Shown: positions 31,350 to 40,463, numbered from the stretch's first letter. The stretch is DNA of 41,610 nt from Candidatus Poribacteria bacterium (GCA_012271015.1 JAAXHD010000379.1:1-41610), one strand, 5' to 3'. Notes: generated by a model from the sequence alone, not told the origin. Translations and numbers: made by a program.

Positions 31350-33101
31350 TCAATCGCCTGCCCATAACTTCCGCATCTCACTGGAGGAAGCGAGCAGTTC
31401 ATCCAATGTTCCGACAGCCTCAACGCGCCCGTCTTTTAGCACAACAATCTGATCTGCGCGACGGAGCGCGGGACGGCGGTGAGAAACAACGAGGCAGGTC
31501 GCCCGCGTCGTCTCAAAAAGACGTTCCCAGAGGGTCTGTTCCGTCTCAACATCAAGCCCAGACGACAGATCATCAAAAACAAGCAACTCCGAGCTGCGCA
31601 TGAACATCCGTGCCGCCGCAGTGCGTTGCATTTGCCCACCCGACAACTTGACGCCACGCGGTCCAACAACGGTTTCAAGCCCATCTTCAAGCGTCGGTAG
31701 ATCTGTCTCCATGACTCCGAGCCGAATTGAGCGATTGAGGGTATCCCAATTCCACGGCAAGCCCATGAGGATGTTATCACTCAGTTTTTCACTGAAAAGT
31801 TTCGGGGTCTGGGGTGTATACGCGCAACGAGGTGGAACAAAAAATGACTTCGGGTCCTCAACGATTTCGCCGTTCCAACGAATCTCACCTCCCTGTTTCG
31901 GCAAAACACCCAAGAGGGTTTGAACCAGCGTTGTTTTGCCTGAACCGATCTGCCCCGTAACAACGGTGAACGATCCAGCCGGAATTTTCAAATCAACCTC
32001 TGCAATCCCCGCTGTGTTGCCGTCATAGCGGTAGGTGAGTCCAGAAATGGTGAGTTCATTCAGCAGATGCGTCTCGGTCTTTTGAGGGATAATGAGCGGT
32101 GGTTGGTTTTCCCGTAAATAGACCGGCGTGTGTTCGACTAATTTCTCTTGTGGCATCTCCTCAACGGTCTGTTCCATACGGGAGAAGGAGACCTCTGCGC
32201 GTTTGTGCTGTGCCATTATACTGCCGACGAGTGACCCACTTCTGGCAACTTCACCGATATACGTGGTGAAAAGTGCGAAATCCCCAACCGTAAATTCCCC
32301 TGTGCTCATCTGTTCTGCAATCAGAATCAAAACCACGCCAGTCGCAAGATTGTTAATATTGAAACTAATGGATCGAAGGAGTTGATTGAACACATTATCC
32401 ACTACAGTTGCCTTGCGGCGCGCATCGTTGAGTTTCTGAAAATGGGCAATCACATTGGTCTCCGTCCGTGCAACTTTCACTGCTAAGACGGATTGGAACA
32501 GTTCGTTGATAAAATTAGTCGACTGTTCGGTGGTGATACGCTGTGCAGTACGATACCGCTGAATGAATCGCCTTGACACGTTGACGACTGTGATAATCAG
32601 AATACACGGGATAACTGTGATGAATGTCACGGCAACGTCGATTCGAGCCATCCAGATGATTGCCAAGATCGCGAAAATAAGATTCCCCCATAAGTGAATA
32701 TATTGTTCCAGATAACTTAAAATCGCCTGAACATCATCACGTAGCCGATTTGTCGTTTCACCAGAGGCAGTTGAGACGTTTTGCGGTGCCGACATGTTCA
32801 TGATGGCTGTCATGAGATTTTTTCGAAGCAGTGTTGAGACAGCATAACGCCAACGCGCCCATACGAATGCTGAAGAGATCAGTACACCTCGATCAGCAAG
32901 GTGAGCGACAACAAAGAGCGCAACGAATGTCCAAGCGTTAAATCCTACTCCCGATTCTCCAGTAAGCGCATCGAAAAATGCCTTCCGAATCAGTCCGTCA
33001 AAGAACGGCATTAGGTCGTCCAATCCTCGGAAAAGAATAGTACCGAGAAAAAGAAATGGACGGTATCGGATGAGTCGAATTGAGGCTCTACCTGTCGTCA
33101 T
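31350..33101 (-). CDS. ABC exporter half-transporter, degenerate-site subunit
   Basis: A 583-residue half-transporter with an N-terminal membrane domain (about residues 15-320, six helices) and a C-terminal ATPase. Walker A is [10 protein letters not shown], and the signature is K-L-S-G-G-Q-M-Q-R (canonical). Walker B is L-L-V-F-D-D-L, where the catalytic Glu is replaced by Asp. The H-loop is V-V-S-H-R-R. It overlaps the partner gene by 4 nt (ATGA), so the two are translationally coupled. The Asp makes its own Walker site the inactive one of a heterodimer, while its signature completes the active site of the partner. Substrate (drug, lipid or peptide) unknown. Confidence 0.9.
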   Translation of the reverse strand: MTTGRASIRLIRYRPFLFLGTILFRGLDDLMPFFDGLIRKAFFDALTGESGVGFNAWTFVALFVVAHLADRGVLISSAFVWARWRYAVSTLLRKNLMTAIMNMSAPQNVSTASGETTNRLRDDVQAILSYLEQYIHLWGNLIFAILAIIWMARIDVAVTFITVIPCILIITVVNVSRRFIQRYRTAQRITTEQSTNFINELFQSVLAVKVARTETNVIAHFQKLNDARRKATVVDNVFNQLLRSISFNINNLATGVVLILIAEQMSTGEFTVGDFALFTTYIGEVARSGSLVGSIMAQHKRAEVSFSRMEQTVEEMPQEKLVEHTPVYLRENQPPLIIPQKTETHLLNELTISGLTYRYDGNTAGIAEVDLKIPAGSFTVVTGQIGSGKTTLVQTLLGVLPKQGGEIRWNGEIVEDPKSFFVPPRCAYTPQTPKLFSEKLSDNILMGLPWNWDTLNRSIRLGVMETDLPTLEDGLETVVGPRGVKLSGGQMQRTAAARMFMRSSELLVFDDLSSGLDVETEQTLWERLFETTRATCLVVSHRRPALRRADQIVVLKDGRVEAVGTLDELLASSSEMRKLWAGD

Positions 33102-34840
33102 TCGGTCATCTCCTCCAATCCCGTTTTCAGCAATTGCGAGAAAACCGAATCTGGGTCTTGAACAAGCTGATTGCGTTCGCCGTATTCCCGAATCTCGCCG
33201 TTGGCGAGAATCATAATTTCGTCTACCTGTTGAACTGTTCCGAGTCGATGCGCAATGATGATACTGGTGCGTCCTTTCAGTAGACGCTGCACTGCCCTAT
33301 CGATGCGCTGCTCCGTTGCCGGATCAAGCCTTGAAGACGGTTCATCAAGAATAACAACTTTCGGATCTTTGAGGAAAACTCTTGCAAATGCCAGCAACTG
33401 CGCTTCTCCGGCAGAAAGTCCGGTCCCCTCAAGAAATGTATCAAGCCCGTCCGGTAGGGATTGATACCATTCTGATAATCCGAGTTCCTCAATCACTGAT
33501 AAAATTCGGTCATCAGGGATTTCGGCATCAAAGAGCGTTAAATTCTCTCGCACCGTCGCATTGAAGAGTTGTACATCTTGCGTAACCATGCCGATTTGGT
33601 TCCGCAGATCGTCCAACTGAATTTTCTCTATCGGCTTACCTCCGACGCGAATCTGTCCGCTATTAATCTCATAGAACCGAAACAGGAGTCGGGTGATTGT
33701 TGTCTTACCGCTACCTGTCCGTCCGAGTAACCCCAACGACTTCCCCGACTGCAATTGGAATGAAACATCCTTCAGTACTGATTCGTCTTCGGTGTAACTG
33801 AATGTGACCTTGTCAAAATCAATACCGAGCGCGCCGGATGCAGGAAGTGCTTCTGTTCCATCTTCAATATTTGAAGAGACGCGATAGAGTTCTTCAATCC
33901 GTTTGAACCCCGCCGTTGCCCGTTGAAGTTCATTAATCTGACGACTAATCATGATTAACGGACCTCGGAGCATCATCGTGTAATGAATGACAAGGTAGAC
34001 GGTCCCGATCGTAAACGCCCCTATCTGATACAGGTAGATACTCATCCCCATCGCCAGCGCAACCCCCAATGCAAAAAGCACACCGCTGATTGTTTGGAGC
34101 ACTTCTCCCATCACGTGTGCTTTTACGGCTCTACCGTATACATCCCGATTCACATCGTAGAACCGATCCATGGTATACCCGATACCGCCGTTTGTGCGGA
34201 GATCTTCAATACCTGTTAACCGTTCTTCGAGAAAGCCGAACAGTCTGGAGTATCCCTCTCGTTCGGCAGTGTAAACCGGAACGGCGATGTTCCGAGTAAG
34301 ATTGTAAACGAAGATAGAAACCACCACGAAACCCGTCAACGCGATACCGATCCGCCAATCTTCGAGGAAAATCACAACCAAGATACCACCGAGTAGCAAT
34401 AAACTCCCTACTACCTGAAGTATGAACTCAGAAAAAAAGTTTGAGAGTGCGGCTGTATCGCCGTCAACGCGCTCGACCATCTCACCAGGCGTGTGTTCAT
34501 GATGGAAGGACATGTCGAGTTGTAGACAGTGGTACGCCAGGTCCCCACGCATCCAGTTTGTTGCTCGCCAACCGATGTCTTGTCCTAAATAGGTGTTGAC
34601 TAACATCAACCCTTGTCCAAGGAGCCCGATTGCAAAGAACGCAACCCCTGCGAGAATCAGGTCTCGTCTCTCGCCTCCCTCTTGTGCCGTGTCAATGAAG
34701 TATCGGAGGATTTGTGGATTGAATAGGGCAAGACCTATCGCGCTGAATATGAAGATAGCGAGCAACGTCACGCGTATCCACTGGGGTTTGAGGTATTGTG
34801 AAAGGAGTGCGGCATATCGCCTGAAAGGTACTTTTTCCAA
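33098..34840 (-). CDS. ABC exporter half-transporter, consensus-site subunit
   Basis: A 580-residue half-transporter with a membrane domain (about residues 15-315) and an ATPase domain. Walker A is [10 protein letters not shown] and the Q-loop is M-V-T-Q-D-V-Q-L. Walker B is V-V-I-L-D-E-P, with the catalytic Glu present, and the H-loop is I-I-A-H-R-L-G-T. Its signature is G-L-S-A-G-E-A-Q, which departs from L-S-G-G-Q. That is what a heterodimeric exporter needs opposite the degenerate Walker B of the partner gene. The only possible start is the TTG at 34840; a stop lies two codons upstream and no ATG is near. The upstream DNA (34841-35150) has a nested inverted repeat. Confidence 0.9.
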   Translation of the reverse strand: MEKVPFRRYAALLSQYLKPQWIRVTLLAIFIFSAIGLALFNPQILRYFIDTAQEGGERRDLILAGVAFFAIGLLGQGLMLVNTYLGQDIGWRATNWMRGDLAYHCLQLDMSFHHEHTPGEMVERVDGDTAALSNFFSEFILQVVGSLLLLGGILVVIFLEDWRIGIALTGFVVVSIFVYNLTRNIAVPVYTAEREGYSRLFGFLEERLTGIEDLRTNGGIGYTMDRFYDVNRDVYGRAVKAHVMGEVLQTISGVLFALGVALAMGMSIYLYQIGAFTIGTVYLVIHYTMMLRGPLIMISRQINELQRATAGFKRIEELYRVSSNIEDGTEALPASGALGIDFDKVTFSYTEDESVLKDVSFQLQSGKSLGLLGRTGSGKTTITRLLFRFYEINSGQIRVGGKPIEKIQLDDLRNQIGMVTQDVQLFNATVRENLTLFDAEIPDDRILSVIEELGLSEWYQSLPDGLDTFLEGTGLSAGEAQLLAFARVFLKDPKVVILDEPSSRLDPATEQRIDRAVQRLLKGRTSIIIAHRLGTVQQVDEIMILANGEIREYGERNQLVQDPDSVFSQLLKTGLEEMTE

Positions 34841-34898
34841 TTTTTAAACTATGTGCTTCCGAGCTGCTGCGTCCGTTGTCCTTGCAGATTTCCAACTG

Positions 34899-34976
34899 TT
34901 AAGAAACCTACTTTCGGTTAGGAATGGTATAATAATTGACCGAAAACCGCTGCGGAATGAAATTAGGTTTCCTTAA
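34899..34976. repeat. Nested inverted repeat upstream of the ABC exporter operon
   Basis: The outer arms TTAAGAAACCTA (34899-34910) and TAGGTTTCCTTAA (34964-34976) pair over 12 bp with one bulge. The inner arms TTTCGGT (34912-34918) and ACCGAAA (34939-34945) pair perfectly. The 78-bp unit could be a small MITE-like element or the 5' leader structure of the ABC transcript. The remaining part of 34841-35150 shows no gene. It contains a second long-range pair, GGGGATC near 35072 and GATCCCC near 35140, downstream of the LamG gene. Confidence 0.45.
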
Positions 34977-35150
34977 ATGGCATAATTTGTCTTTGCTCTA
35001 CATTTGGAGCAACGACCAGATTTAATCGTTAGAAAATTTCACGGTGGTTCTTGATAAATCACGACGCGACTGGGGATCTTTAAGGATTTAACAAGGCACC
35101 CCTTTGCTGACGGAAACTGAAGATTTCCGAGAGGGATCCCCGATGACCAC

Positions 35151-35909
35151 TTAATCTTGCTTGAGGGCTGCCCAAGTGATAGCGAGTTTGCCTTTACTCT
35201 CGACAGGCAGTCCGACGGTGGCAAGCCTTTTGAGGTCGTCGGCGTTCAACGTCCGATCATAGATCATCACTTCGTCGATCAATCCTTTGAAGTATCTGGC
35301 ACCGCAGCATTCATCCCATCCGAACTTTAAATTGACGACCGTCTGCTCGATATGGGCAATGTCGTTTATCTCAGCATCAAGTTTGTCACTGCCTCTGTGA
35401 TAAATGTAACTCGTTGCTTTAGTAGGTTCAATTGCTATTGCGACCAACGCCCATTTATTTTCTGGGATTTCTGGGGCACCTTGCCAGTTCCACGTCAGTG
35501 CGGAGTTGTTGTTCCATACATAGGTTAGGGTATTGTTCGCGGCGACCCCCATCCACCACGATGCTGGGTCACTTCGACCGACGACAATTCCCGACCAATC
35601 TATCGTTTTCCAACCGTTGATCCGGGCAATCACCGTGATATTCTCTGTTGTTAACTCAAACGTATCATCGACAACGACGTGTCCACCACCCCCATCAAAA
35701 TCAACGGCACCATTCACCCAACCGTCGTCAGACCATTTCGCGCCCTTTTCCAATTTGGCATCGTTTCCGTTACCGGATTCGTCCTTTCCGTTCCCATCAA
35801 GGGGCCAGTAACCAACGAGTCCTTCCGTCAGATCCGCTGCGAACGCGCCTGTAGACCAGAAACTCACGGCAACGGTTAAAACTATGATAACACTCACTCT
35901 ATATCGCAC
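35151..35909 (-). CDS. Secreted LamG-domain protein
   Basis: A 252-residue exported protein. I use the GTG at 35909, with AGGAGG 6 nt upstream; an ATG at 35936 would extend the signal peptide unnecessarily. The signal peptide runs to G-A-F-A-A near residue 25. The LamG domain starts L-V-G-Y-W-P-L-D-G-N-G-K-D-E-S-G-N-G-N-D-A and continues with F-D-G-G-G-G-H-V, I-T-V-I-A-R-I, W-A-L-V-A-I-A and F-K-G-L-I-D-E-V-M-I-Y-D-R. The last residues K-L-A-I-T-W-A-A-L-K-Q resemble the end of the LamG protein at 9556-10314. Probably surface or extracellular glycan binding. It is upstream of the ABC exporter operon on the same strand, separated by 310 bp. Confidence 0.87.
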   Translation of the reverse strand: MRYRVSVIIVLTVAVSFWSTGAFAADLTEGLVGYWPLDGNGKDESGNGNDAKLEKGAKWSDDGWVNGAVDFDGGGGHVVVDDTFELTTENITVIARINGWKTIDWSGIVVGRSDPASWWMGVAANNTLTYVWNNNSALTWNWQGAPEIPENKWALVAIAIEPTKATSYIYHRGSDKLDAEINDIAHIEQTVVNLKFGWDECCGARYFKGLIDEVMIYDRTLNADDLKRLATVGLPVESKGKLAITWAALKQD

Positions 35910-36115
35910 TTCTTGCCTCCTTATGTTACATTCCATTCTGTTTTTGATAGAGAAAAACAGCCTAAGATGCTATACTTTAAACAAACAGAATCCCAAAAAA
36001 TAACAGCATTTTCATAAGTCCTTATCATACAGTAAAAAACGGTTTCGTGCAAGAAAAATCGTGTAACTTACGTCGGTATAAGACACCATTGCCTAACACC
36101 CGAGGACATTTTTAA

Positions 36116-37003
36116 ATGATTGACCCCGAAAATCATCCTATTATTGTGCTTGGTGTTGAGCGCAGCGGGACATCTGTCGTTGCTGAGATGTTACACAGAT
36201 GGGGCGCGTATGCGGGTCCCTCCGAAAAGTTACATCAGGCTGATGTACATGCTCCGAGAGGCTATTGGGAATTTTTGCCCTTATGGGGTCTGCTTGCTGA
36301 GTTAGGGGAGTTTGATGCTGGGGCGACTTGGTGGGATCTCGACTTCCAACAGCGAATAGAGAAGAAAACCACTGATCCGGCGTTTAGAAAGAAAGCCACT
36401 GACCTGATGGCTGAAATGGACAAAGGAGCTCCTTGGTTTTGGAAAGATCCAGCACTTAGCCATTTTTTGCCGTTTTGGAAACAGATATGGAGCGATGCGA
36501 TTTACATAATCACAGTTCGCAATCCTCTTGACACGGCAGTATCGTGGCAGAAGTTCATTATGCCATCCAATATGAAAGTCCGTATCTCCTTCGTGGCAAT
36601 GAACTTGCTCCGTTGGCAGCATATAATGACACTTATCCTACAGCACACAGAAGATGCACAACACCGACTCTTTCTTGGCTACGAAGATATTGTGCGTCAG
36701 CCACGCGCACAAGCCAAGAGGTTGGCTTGCTTTCTGAATTCAAAATTTGGAAAGCAGATTTCACCGATTCAGGAAATGATTGATGCAGTTGAACCGGAAT
36801 TATGGCAAAATGATTGTGGTATTCCGTTTGAACAGGTAACTGAAGCGACATCGGAACAGAAAGCACTTTATGCCTTTGCCAGGCGGAAAATTGACAACCC
36901 GTTTGCGCCGTTTGACGCTACAAAATATCCACTACCCCCCGGATACCTTGAATTTCTAAACGTTCAAGAGGCGTTGTTGAAAGCCTATCGTGAACTTGAT
37001 TGA
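36116..37003 (+). CDS. Sulfotransferase family protein
   Basis: A 295-residue PAPS-dependent sulfotransferase. The 5'-phosphosulfate loop is I-I-V-L-G-V-E-R-S-G-T-S-V-V (residues about 9-22). The 3'-phosphate site is I-I-T-V-R-N-P-L-D-T-A-V-S-W (about residues 131-144), with the conserved Arg and Ser. L-G-Y-E-D-I-V-R-Q-P is the usual family segment after it. The C-terminal P-L-P-P-G-Y-L-E-F tail is usual for bacterial members. It would transfer sulfate to a glycan or small molecule; the acceptor is unknown. It begins a plus-strand run that continues into a truncated GNAT and a Nudix gene with 6-nt spacing. Confidence 0.87.
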   Translation: MIDPENHPIIVLGVERSGTSVVAEMLHRWGAYAGPSEKLHQADVHAPRGYWEFLPLWGLLAELGEFDAGATWWDLDFQQRIEKKTTDPAFRKKATDLMAEMDKGAPWFWKDPALSHFLPFWKQIWSDAIYIITVRNPLDTAVSWQKFIMPSNMKVRISFVAMNLLRWQHIMTLILQHTEDAQHRLFLGYEDIVRQPRAQAKRLACFLNSKFGKQISPIQEMIDAVEPELWQNDCGIPFEQVTEATSEQKALYAFARRKIDNPFAPFDATKYPLPPGYLEFLNVQEALLKAYRELD

Positions 37004-37009
37004 GCACCG

Positions 37010-37363
37010 ATGCATACCTACAACACAACTCCTGCATGGAGCAGAGCGGAATCTCAACTTGACGCGGTCTTGGCTCGTTTTGATATTCCCGCGTCTTTTT
37101 CGATTCAAGCGTGGTCGCCGAACTATTTTGACGCTATGTGTACCCTTTCGAGTGCTGAAGAGTGGACGACCCCTGAATTGAGACCTAAGGAGACGTTGGA
37201 GGCTTGGGAGAATTCCTGGCCCACCCTTGTTGCTGTGGACACTGATGGGAAGTTGGCGGGTTTTCTACGGGCAATCACGGACACACGGATCACGACCTAC
37301 TTGTGCGAACTTCTGGTCGGTCAAGGAGTTGTGAATGTCACGTGCACAGTGCCTCGTTCATAA
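37010..37363 (+). pseudogene. Truncated GNAT acetyltransferase (N-terminal part only)
   Basis: A 117-codon frame. Residues about 45-100 resemble the first half of a GNAT enzyme, with L-V-A-V-D-T-D-G-K-L-A-G-F-L-R-A-I-T-D as strands 2-3 and T-T-Y-L-C-E-L-L-V as strand 4. Right where the acetyl-CoA loop (R/Q-x-x-G-x-G/A) should follow, the frame reads G-Q-G-V-V-N-V-T-C-T-V and stops. Motifs A and B are missing. At this junction the DNA becomes the ribosome site and start of the Nudix gene (37335), which overlaps it. The C-terminal half was probably lost by a deletion that placed the Nudix gene here. Activity is not expected. Confidence 0.65.
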
Positions 37364-37760
37364 ACAGAAAAGAATTCTAATGGTCAAACATCGTCACGAG
37401 GCAGAGAAGTGGTGGTGCCTCCCCGGCGGACGCATTGAAGCCGATGAAACGCCAGAACAAGCGGCGCTGCGAGAACTTCGGGAAGAGTGCCATGTCGAAG
37501 GGACTATAATCCGACCAACATCTGTTGTCACTTTTGCGCCTAATGATCAATACTACACTTATTTGATAGAAATAGGCACACAGGTAGTGTCCTTGGGGAG
37601 TGATCCTGAACTAAAAGGAAATCAGGTTCTTGTGGACGTTGCATGGATATGTCTAAATGAACTCACAGAACGAGATAGAGCATTTTTATGGACTGCGGGT
37701 TTGTTGACAATTCCTGAATTTTTTGAGGAAATCTGTCATTTACCGGGAGTGCCGCCATAA
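37335..37760 (+). CDS. Nudix hydrolase
   Basis: A 141-residue Nudix protein. The Nudix box is complete: G-G-R-I-E-A-D-E-T, then A-A-L-R-E-L-R-E-E-C at about residues 32-53. It matches G-x5-E-x7-R-E-U-x-E-E-x-G-U except for Cys at the usual variable position. It hydrolyses a nucleoside diphosphate linked to another group; the substrate cannot be read. AAGGAG lies 6 nt before the ATG, inside the end of the truncated GNAT gene, so initiation is independent. The flanking W-W-C-L-P segment is the usual strand before the box. Confidence 0.9.
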   Translation: MSRAQCLVHKQKRILMVKHRHEAEKWWCLPGGRIEADETPEQAALRELREECHVEGTIIRPTSVVTFAPNDQYYTYLIEIGTQVVSLGSDPELKGNQVLVDVAWICLNELTERDRAFLWTAGLLTIPEFFEEICHLPGVPP

Positions 37761-37847
37761 TGAGTAAGTTTCCTGTGCCTATACTTTCGAGCGTTTCAAG
37801 CCCAACCATCCAAAAATTGCCCTGACAACAGACCAAGGAGAGCTTTT

Positions 37848-38774
37848 ATGGAGCGAGCAATTCGCGTAGTGGAACGTCTGAAAGGTCCTGTCGTGCCTGT
37901 GAATACCTGTTTCGGCGACGATGATTCGCTGGATATAGGTGCGATGCGGAAATACGTCAATTGGTTGTGTGATCAGAACGTTCCGGTGATCCTCCTCACG
38001 TATGGTAGTAGCGAATTCTGTAGCCTAACGGACGAAGAAATTTGGCAGTTGACCGCAGAACTGGCAAAAGAAATATCGGGTCGCTCTTTGTTTATCGCCT
38101 CAACGGGTTGGTGGCATCCGGGACAGTGCCGAGAGTTTTTGAAACACTGCAATAGCACAGGTGTAGATGCAGTCAAGGTCCAGGTTCACCCCGGATTAGG
38201 AGTAAAGCGCGAGGTTATTGTTGGCTATTTCGACAGCATTCAGGATGCCGCGCCGATGCCTTTGTTGGTTTGGGGAGCATGGCAAGACCCTTATCCTGTA
38301 GATATCGTTGCTGAGTTAGCAAAACGCCCAGAAGTGGTTGGCATCAAGAACGATGGTCACCCATTTTATGCTTACTATGACATCATTCGTGCAACCACTG
38401 ACGAGAATTTTGCGGTGGTCAGCGGTGGACAGATGCGCAATTTCATGTTCGGCTACCCGATCGGTTCAACGGCGTATCTCTGTACCATCGCTCCGTTCCG
38501 ACCGGACATTGCATTGGAATTCTATAATGCTTTGACCACAGGACACGACGATGCTGCCAAAGAGATTGTGTTCCGTTATGAGGAACCTTGGCTCAAGACT
38601 GCAACGAAATTGGAGTGGCTACCGAGCATCAAATCGGCACTTCATCTTCACGGTCTCTATCCGAACTATCGACTTCGAACGCCTGCTATTTCACATACGG
38701 ACGAAAAACATCAGGAAGTGCGAGGGGTGTTAGAGCGAATCTTTGGGAACATCAAGTCTGCTGACTCTAATTGA
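37848..38774 (+). CDS. DapA/N-acetylneuraminate lyase superfamily aldolase-like protein
   Basis: A 308-residue TIM-barrel protein of the dihydrodipicolinate synthase family. The Schiff-base lysine is Lys167 in V-V-G-I-K-N-D-G. The pyruvate-carboxylate loop reads T-Y-G-S-S-E-F (residues 51-57), a variant of G-T-T-G-E. The segment that normally carries the catalytic Tyr (Y-N-x-P) reads V-W-G-A-W-Q-D-P, so the Tyr is missing. It is therefore unlikely to be true DHDPS; a dehydratase or aldolase on a sugar acid is more likely. A GGAGAG precedes the ATG. It is followed after about 175 bp, with a REP-like repeat, by a truncated gene. Confidence 0.82.
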   Translation: MERAIRVVERLKGPVVPVNTCFGDDDSLDIGAMRKYVNWLCDQNVPVILLTYGSSEFCSLTDEEIWQLTAELAKEISGRSLFIASTGWWHPGQCREFLKHCNSTGVDAVKVQVHPGLGVKREVIVGYFDSIQDAAPMPLLVWGAWQDPYPVDIVAELAKRPEVVGIKNDGHPFYAYYDIIRATTDENFAVVSGGQMRNFMFGYPIGSTAYLCTIAPFRPDIALEFYNALTTGHDDAAKEIVFRYEEPWLKTATKLEWLPSIKSALHLHGLYPNYRLRTPAISHTDEKHQEVRGVLERIFGNIKSADSN

Positions 38775-38864
38775 TGGACGGAACTGGTTAAACCTCGTAA
38801 GGTTTGCCTTCATTCAAATGCGAGCGCAACTATTGTTCTCGCTTATTCGATATAGAGATAAACA

Positions 38865-38887
38865 TCGCGAGCACAGCTCGCTCCTAC
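38865..38887 (-). repeat. REP-like palindrome, unit 3
   Basis: The minus strand reads GTAGGAGCGAGC, then GCTCGCGA with a short TGT loop, a near-perfect hairpin with the same GTAGGAGCGA head as the units at 22644-22700. It lies in the intergenic region after the DapA-like gene. Such a unit is also close to the Pseudomonas REP consensus. Confidence 0.55.
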
Positions 38888-38950
38888 AGGTAGAGATTTA
38901 GGGGAAACCTGAGACACCTAAACCCTCATTTCAAGGTTGATACAACACTA

Positions 38951-39172
38951 ATGAATCAAACAACTGAGATTACAGCAGAAAATGTATGTGATTTTCTTAA
39001 AAAATTCGCTACAGATATATCTATTGAAGATCTAAAACCTATATCCAAACGCCACCGGGGTGGTGATAATTTTACCTTCTACTACCGCGACGATGCTATT
39101 CTCAAAGTTGCGCGCAACGCCTACCGAGCCAGGCTTTTAAAATCTGTTGTCTCACGAATTTCTCCGTTGTGA
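38951..39172 (+). pseudogene. N-terminal fragment of an aminoglycoside-phosphotransferase-like kinase
   Basis: A 73-codon frame. Residues about 40-67 (G-G-D-N-F-T-F-Y-Y-R-D-D-A-I-L-K-V-A-R-N, then R-A-R-L-L-K-S) resemble the ATP-binding N-lobe of APH/choline-kinase-like enzymes. In these, the Lys is the nucleotide-binding residue and R-A-R-L-L-K-x-E-V begins helix C. The frame stops directly after this. The catalytic H-x-D and D-x-D motifs are absent here and I see no continuation in 39173-39296. It has no strong ribosome site. I read it as a truncated gene. Confidence 0.5.
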
Positions 39173-39296
39173 TTCCTCTGAAGATGGTGTATATTAAACT
39201 TGAATGTTCAGAGTTGTGATTCTTTGAAGTCCTAAATTGCCATAATTAGTGGAGTTATTAGGTTTATAATTTTATCCGATGTAGCAAGGAGATTTT

Positions 39297-40463
39297 ATGA
39301 AAATTAAAGAAATTCGCGTGGTAGAAATCGAACTAAACCCAAAACCGACAACAACGCCGCGCACACCGAGTCGGTCGAGAACATATCAATTAAACCGACC
39401 CATTACGCGCTATCCGTCATTCAACAGGAAAGAGGGACATGTCTCCTATTCGGAATGGAAGCGTCCTGCCTGCATTATAACGGCAGAAGATGGGACTTGG
39501 GGTTTCGGTCTCTCGCTTTACGGGGGTCCCGTGACCCGAATCATCTCAGACCACTTCGCCCCCTTCCTCGTTGGCGAAAATTGTATGGCGACTGAAAAAA
39601 TATGGGATATGATGGTGCGATTGTCAGCTGCCTTCGGCGCAACCGGCTTGACGAGTTACGCCATCAGTGCGGTGGATTGTGCGTTGTGGGATCTCAAGGG
39701 CAAAATTTTGGGACGACCGGTTTACGAACTCCTCGGCGGTCCACAAAAAGAAAAGATTTTCTGCTACGCCTCCGGCTTCGATCAGGAATGGTATATGGAA
39801 CTCGGATTCAAAGCCACAAAACTCTTCACGCCGTGGGGTCCAGAGCAAGGAAAAGAAGGCTTAGGCAAACTTGAAGAATTGGTAGCAACGACACGGGAAG
39901 CGATTGGCGATAACGTTGACCTGATGTTGGACGCTTGGACCGGTTTTGACATAGAGCATACCGTGCGTGTTTGTGAAACGATGAAGCCTTACGGGTTGAA
40001 GTGGATGGAGGACTACATCCGTGCCGATGATTTTGTTGGGTACGAGACGGTGCGCCAACGTCTCCCTTGGCAAACACTTGCGACAGGAGAACACTGGTAT
40101 CTGCCAACCGTCTTTGCGGAGGCGGCAGGACGACGGCTGGTCGACATCTTCCAGCCAGATGTTTTGTGGTGTGGTGGTATTACCTCGGCGGCAAAAATTT
40201 GCCACATTGCTGAGGCAAGTGGGATTAACGTAATTACACACGGTGGAATGAATTATCCCTACGGTCAGCACCTCGCATTTGCGATGCCTGCCATCACGTG
40301 GGGTGAACGCTCTGAAGGTATCTCTGCACCCGGTGTCCCTCTCGAAGAGATGGTCAAGTTGCCCGGCACTTCCGTCATCAAAGATGGCTATGTTGCTCCG
40401 TCGGATGCCCCCGGTTTTGGTCTCGAAATTGATGAGGCGTGGATAGAGAGTGTGATGGTATGA
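39297..40463 (+). CDS. Mandelate racemase/muconate lactonizing family enzyme, L-rhamnonate dehydratase-like
   Basis: A 388-residue enolase-superfamily enzyme. The capping domain is N-terminal. In the barrel the three magnesium ligands are Asp212 (M-L-D-A-W), Glu238 (W-M-E-D-Y) and Glu265 (T-G-E-H-W-Y), and the catalytic His is His315 (V-I-T-H-G-G). The segment A-I-S-A-V-D-C-A-L-W-D-L-K-G-K and the T-G-E-H, Q-P-D-V-L-W-C-G-G motifs are most like L-rhamnonate dehydratases, but related sugar-acid dehydratases share them. It would dehydrate a sugar acid in a catabolic route. AAGGAG precedes the ATG. Its stop overlaps the start of the methyltransferase gene (ATGA), so the two are coupled. Confidence 0.87.
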   Translation: MKIKEIRVVEIELNPKPTTTPRTPSRSRTYQLNRPITRYPSFNRKEGHVSYSEWKRPACIITAEDGTWGFGLSLYGGPVTRIISDHFAPFLVGENCMATEKIWDMMVRLSAAFGATGLTSYAISAVDCALWDLKGKILGRPVYELLGGPQKEKIFCYASGFDQEWYMELGFKATKLFTPWGPEQGKEGLGKLEELVATTREAIGDNVDLMLDAWTGFDIEHTVRVCETMKPYGLKWMEDYIRADDFVGYETVRQRLPWQTLATGEHWYLPTVFAEAAGRRLVDIFQPDVLWCGGITSAAKICHIAEASGINVITHGGMNYPYGQHLAFAMPAITWGERSEGISAPGVPLEEMVKLPGTSVIKDGYVAPSDAPGFGLEIDEAWIESVMV

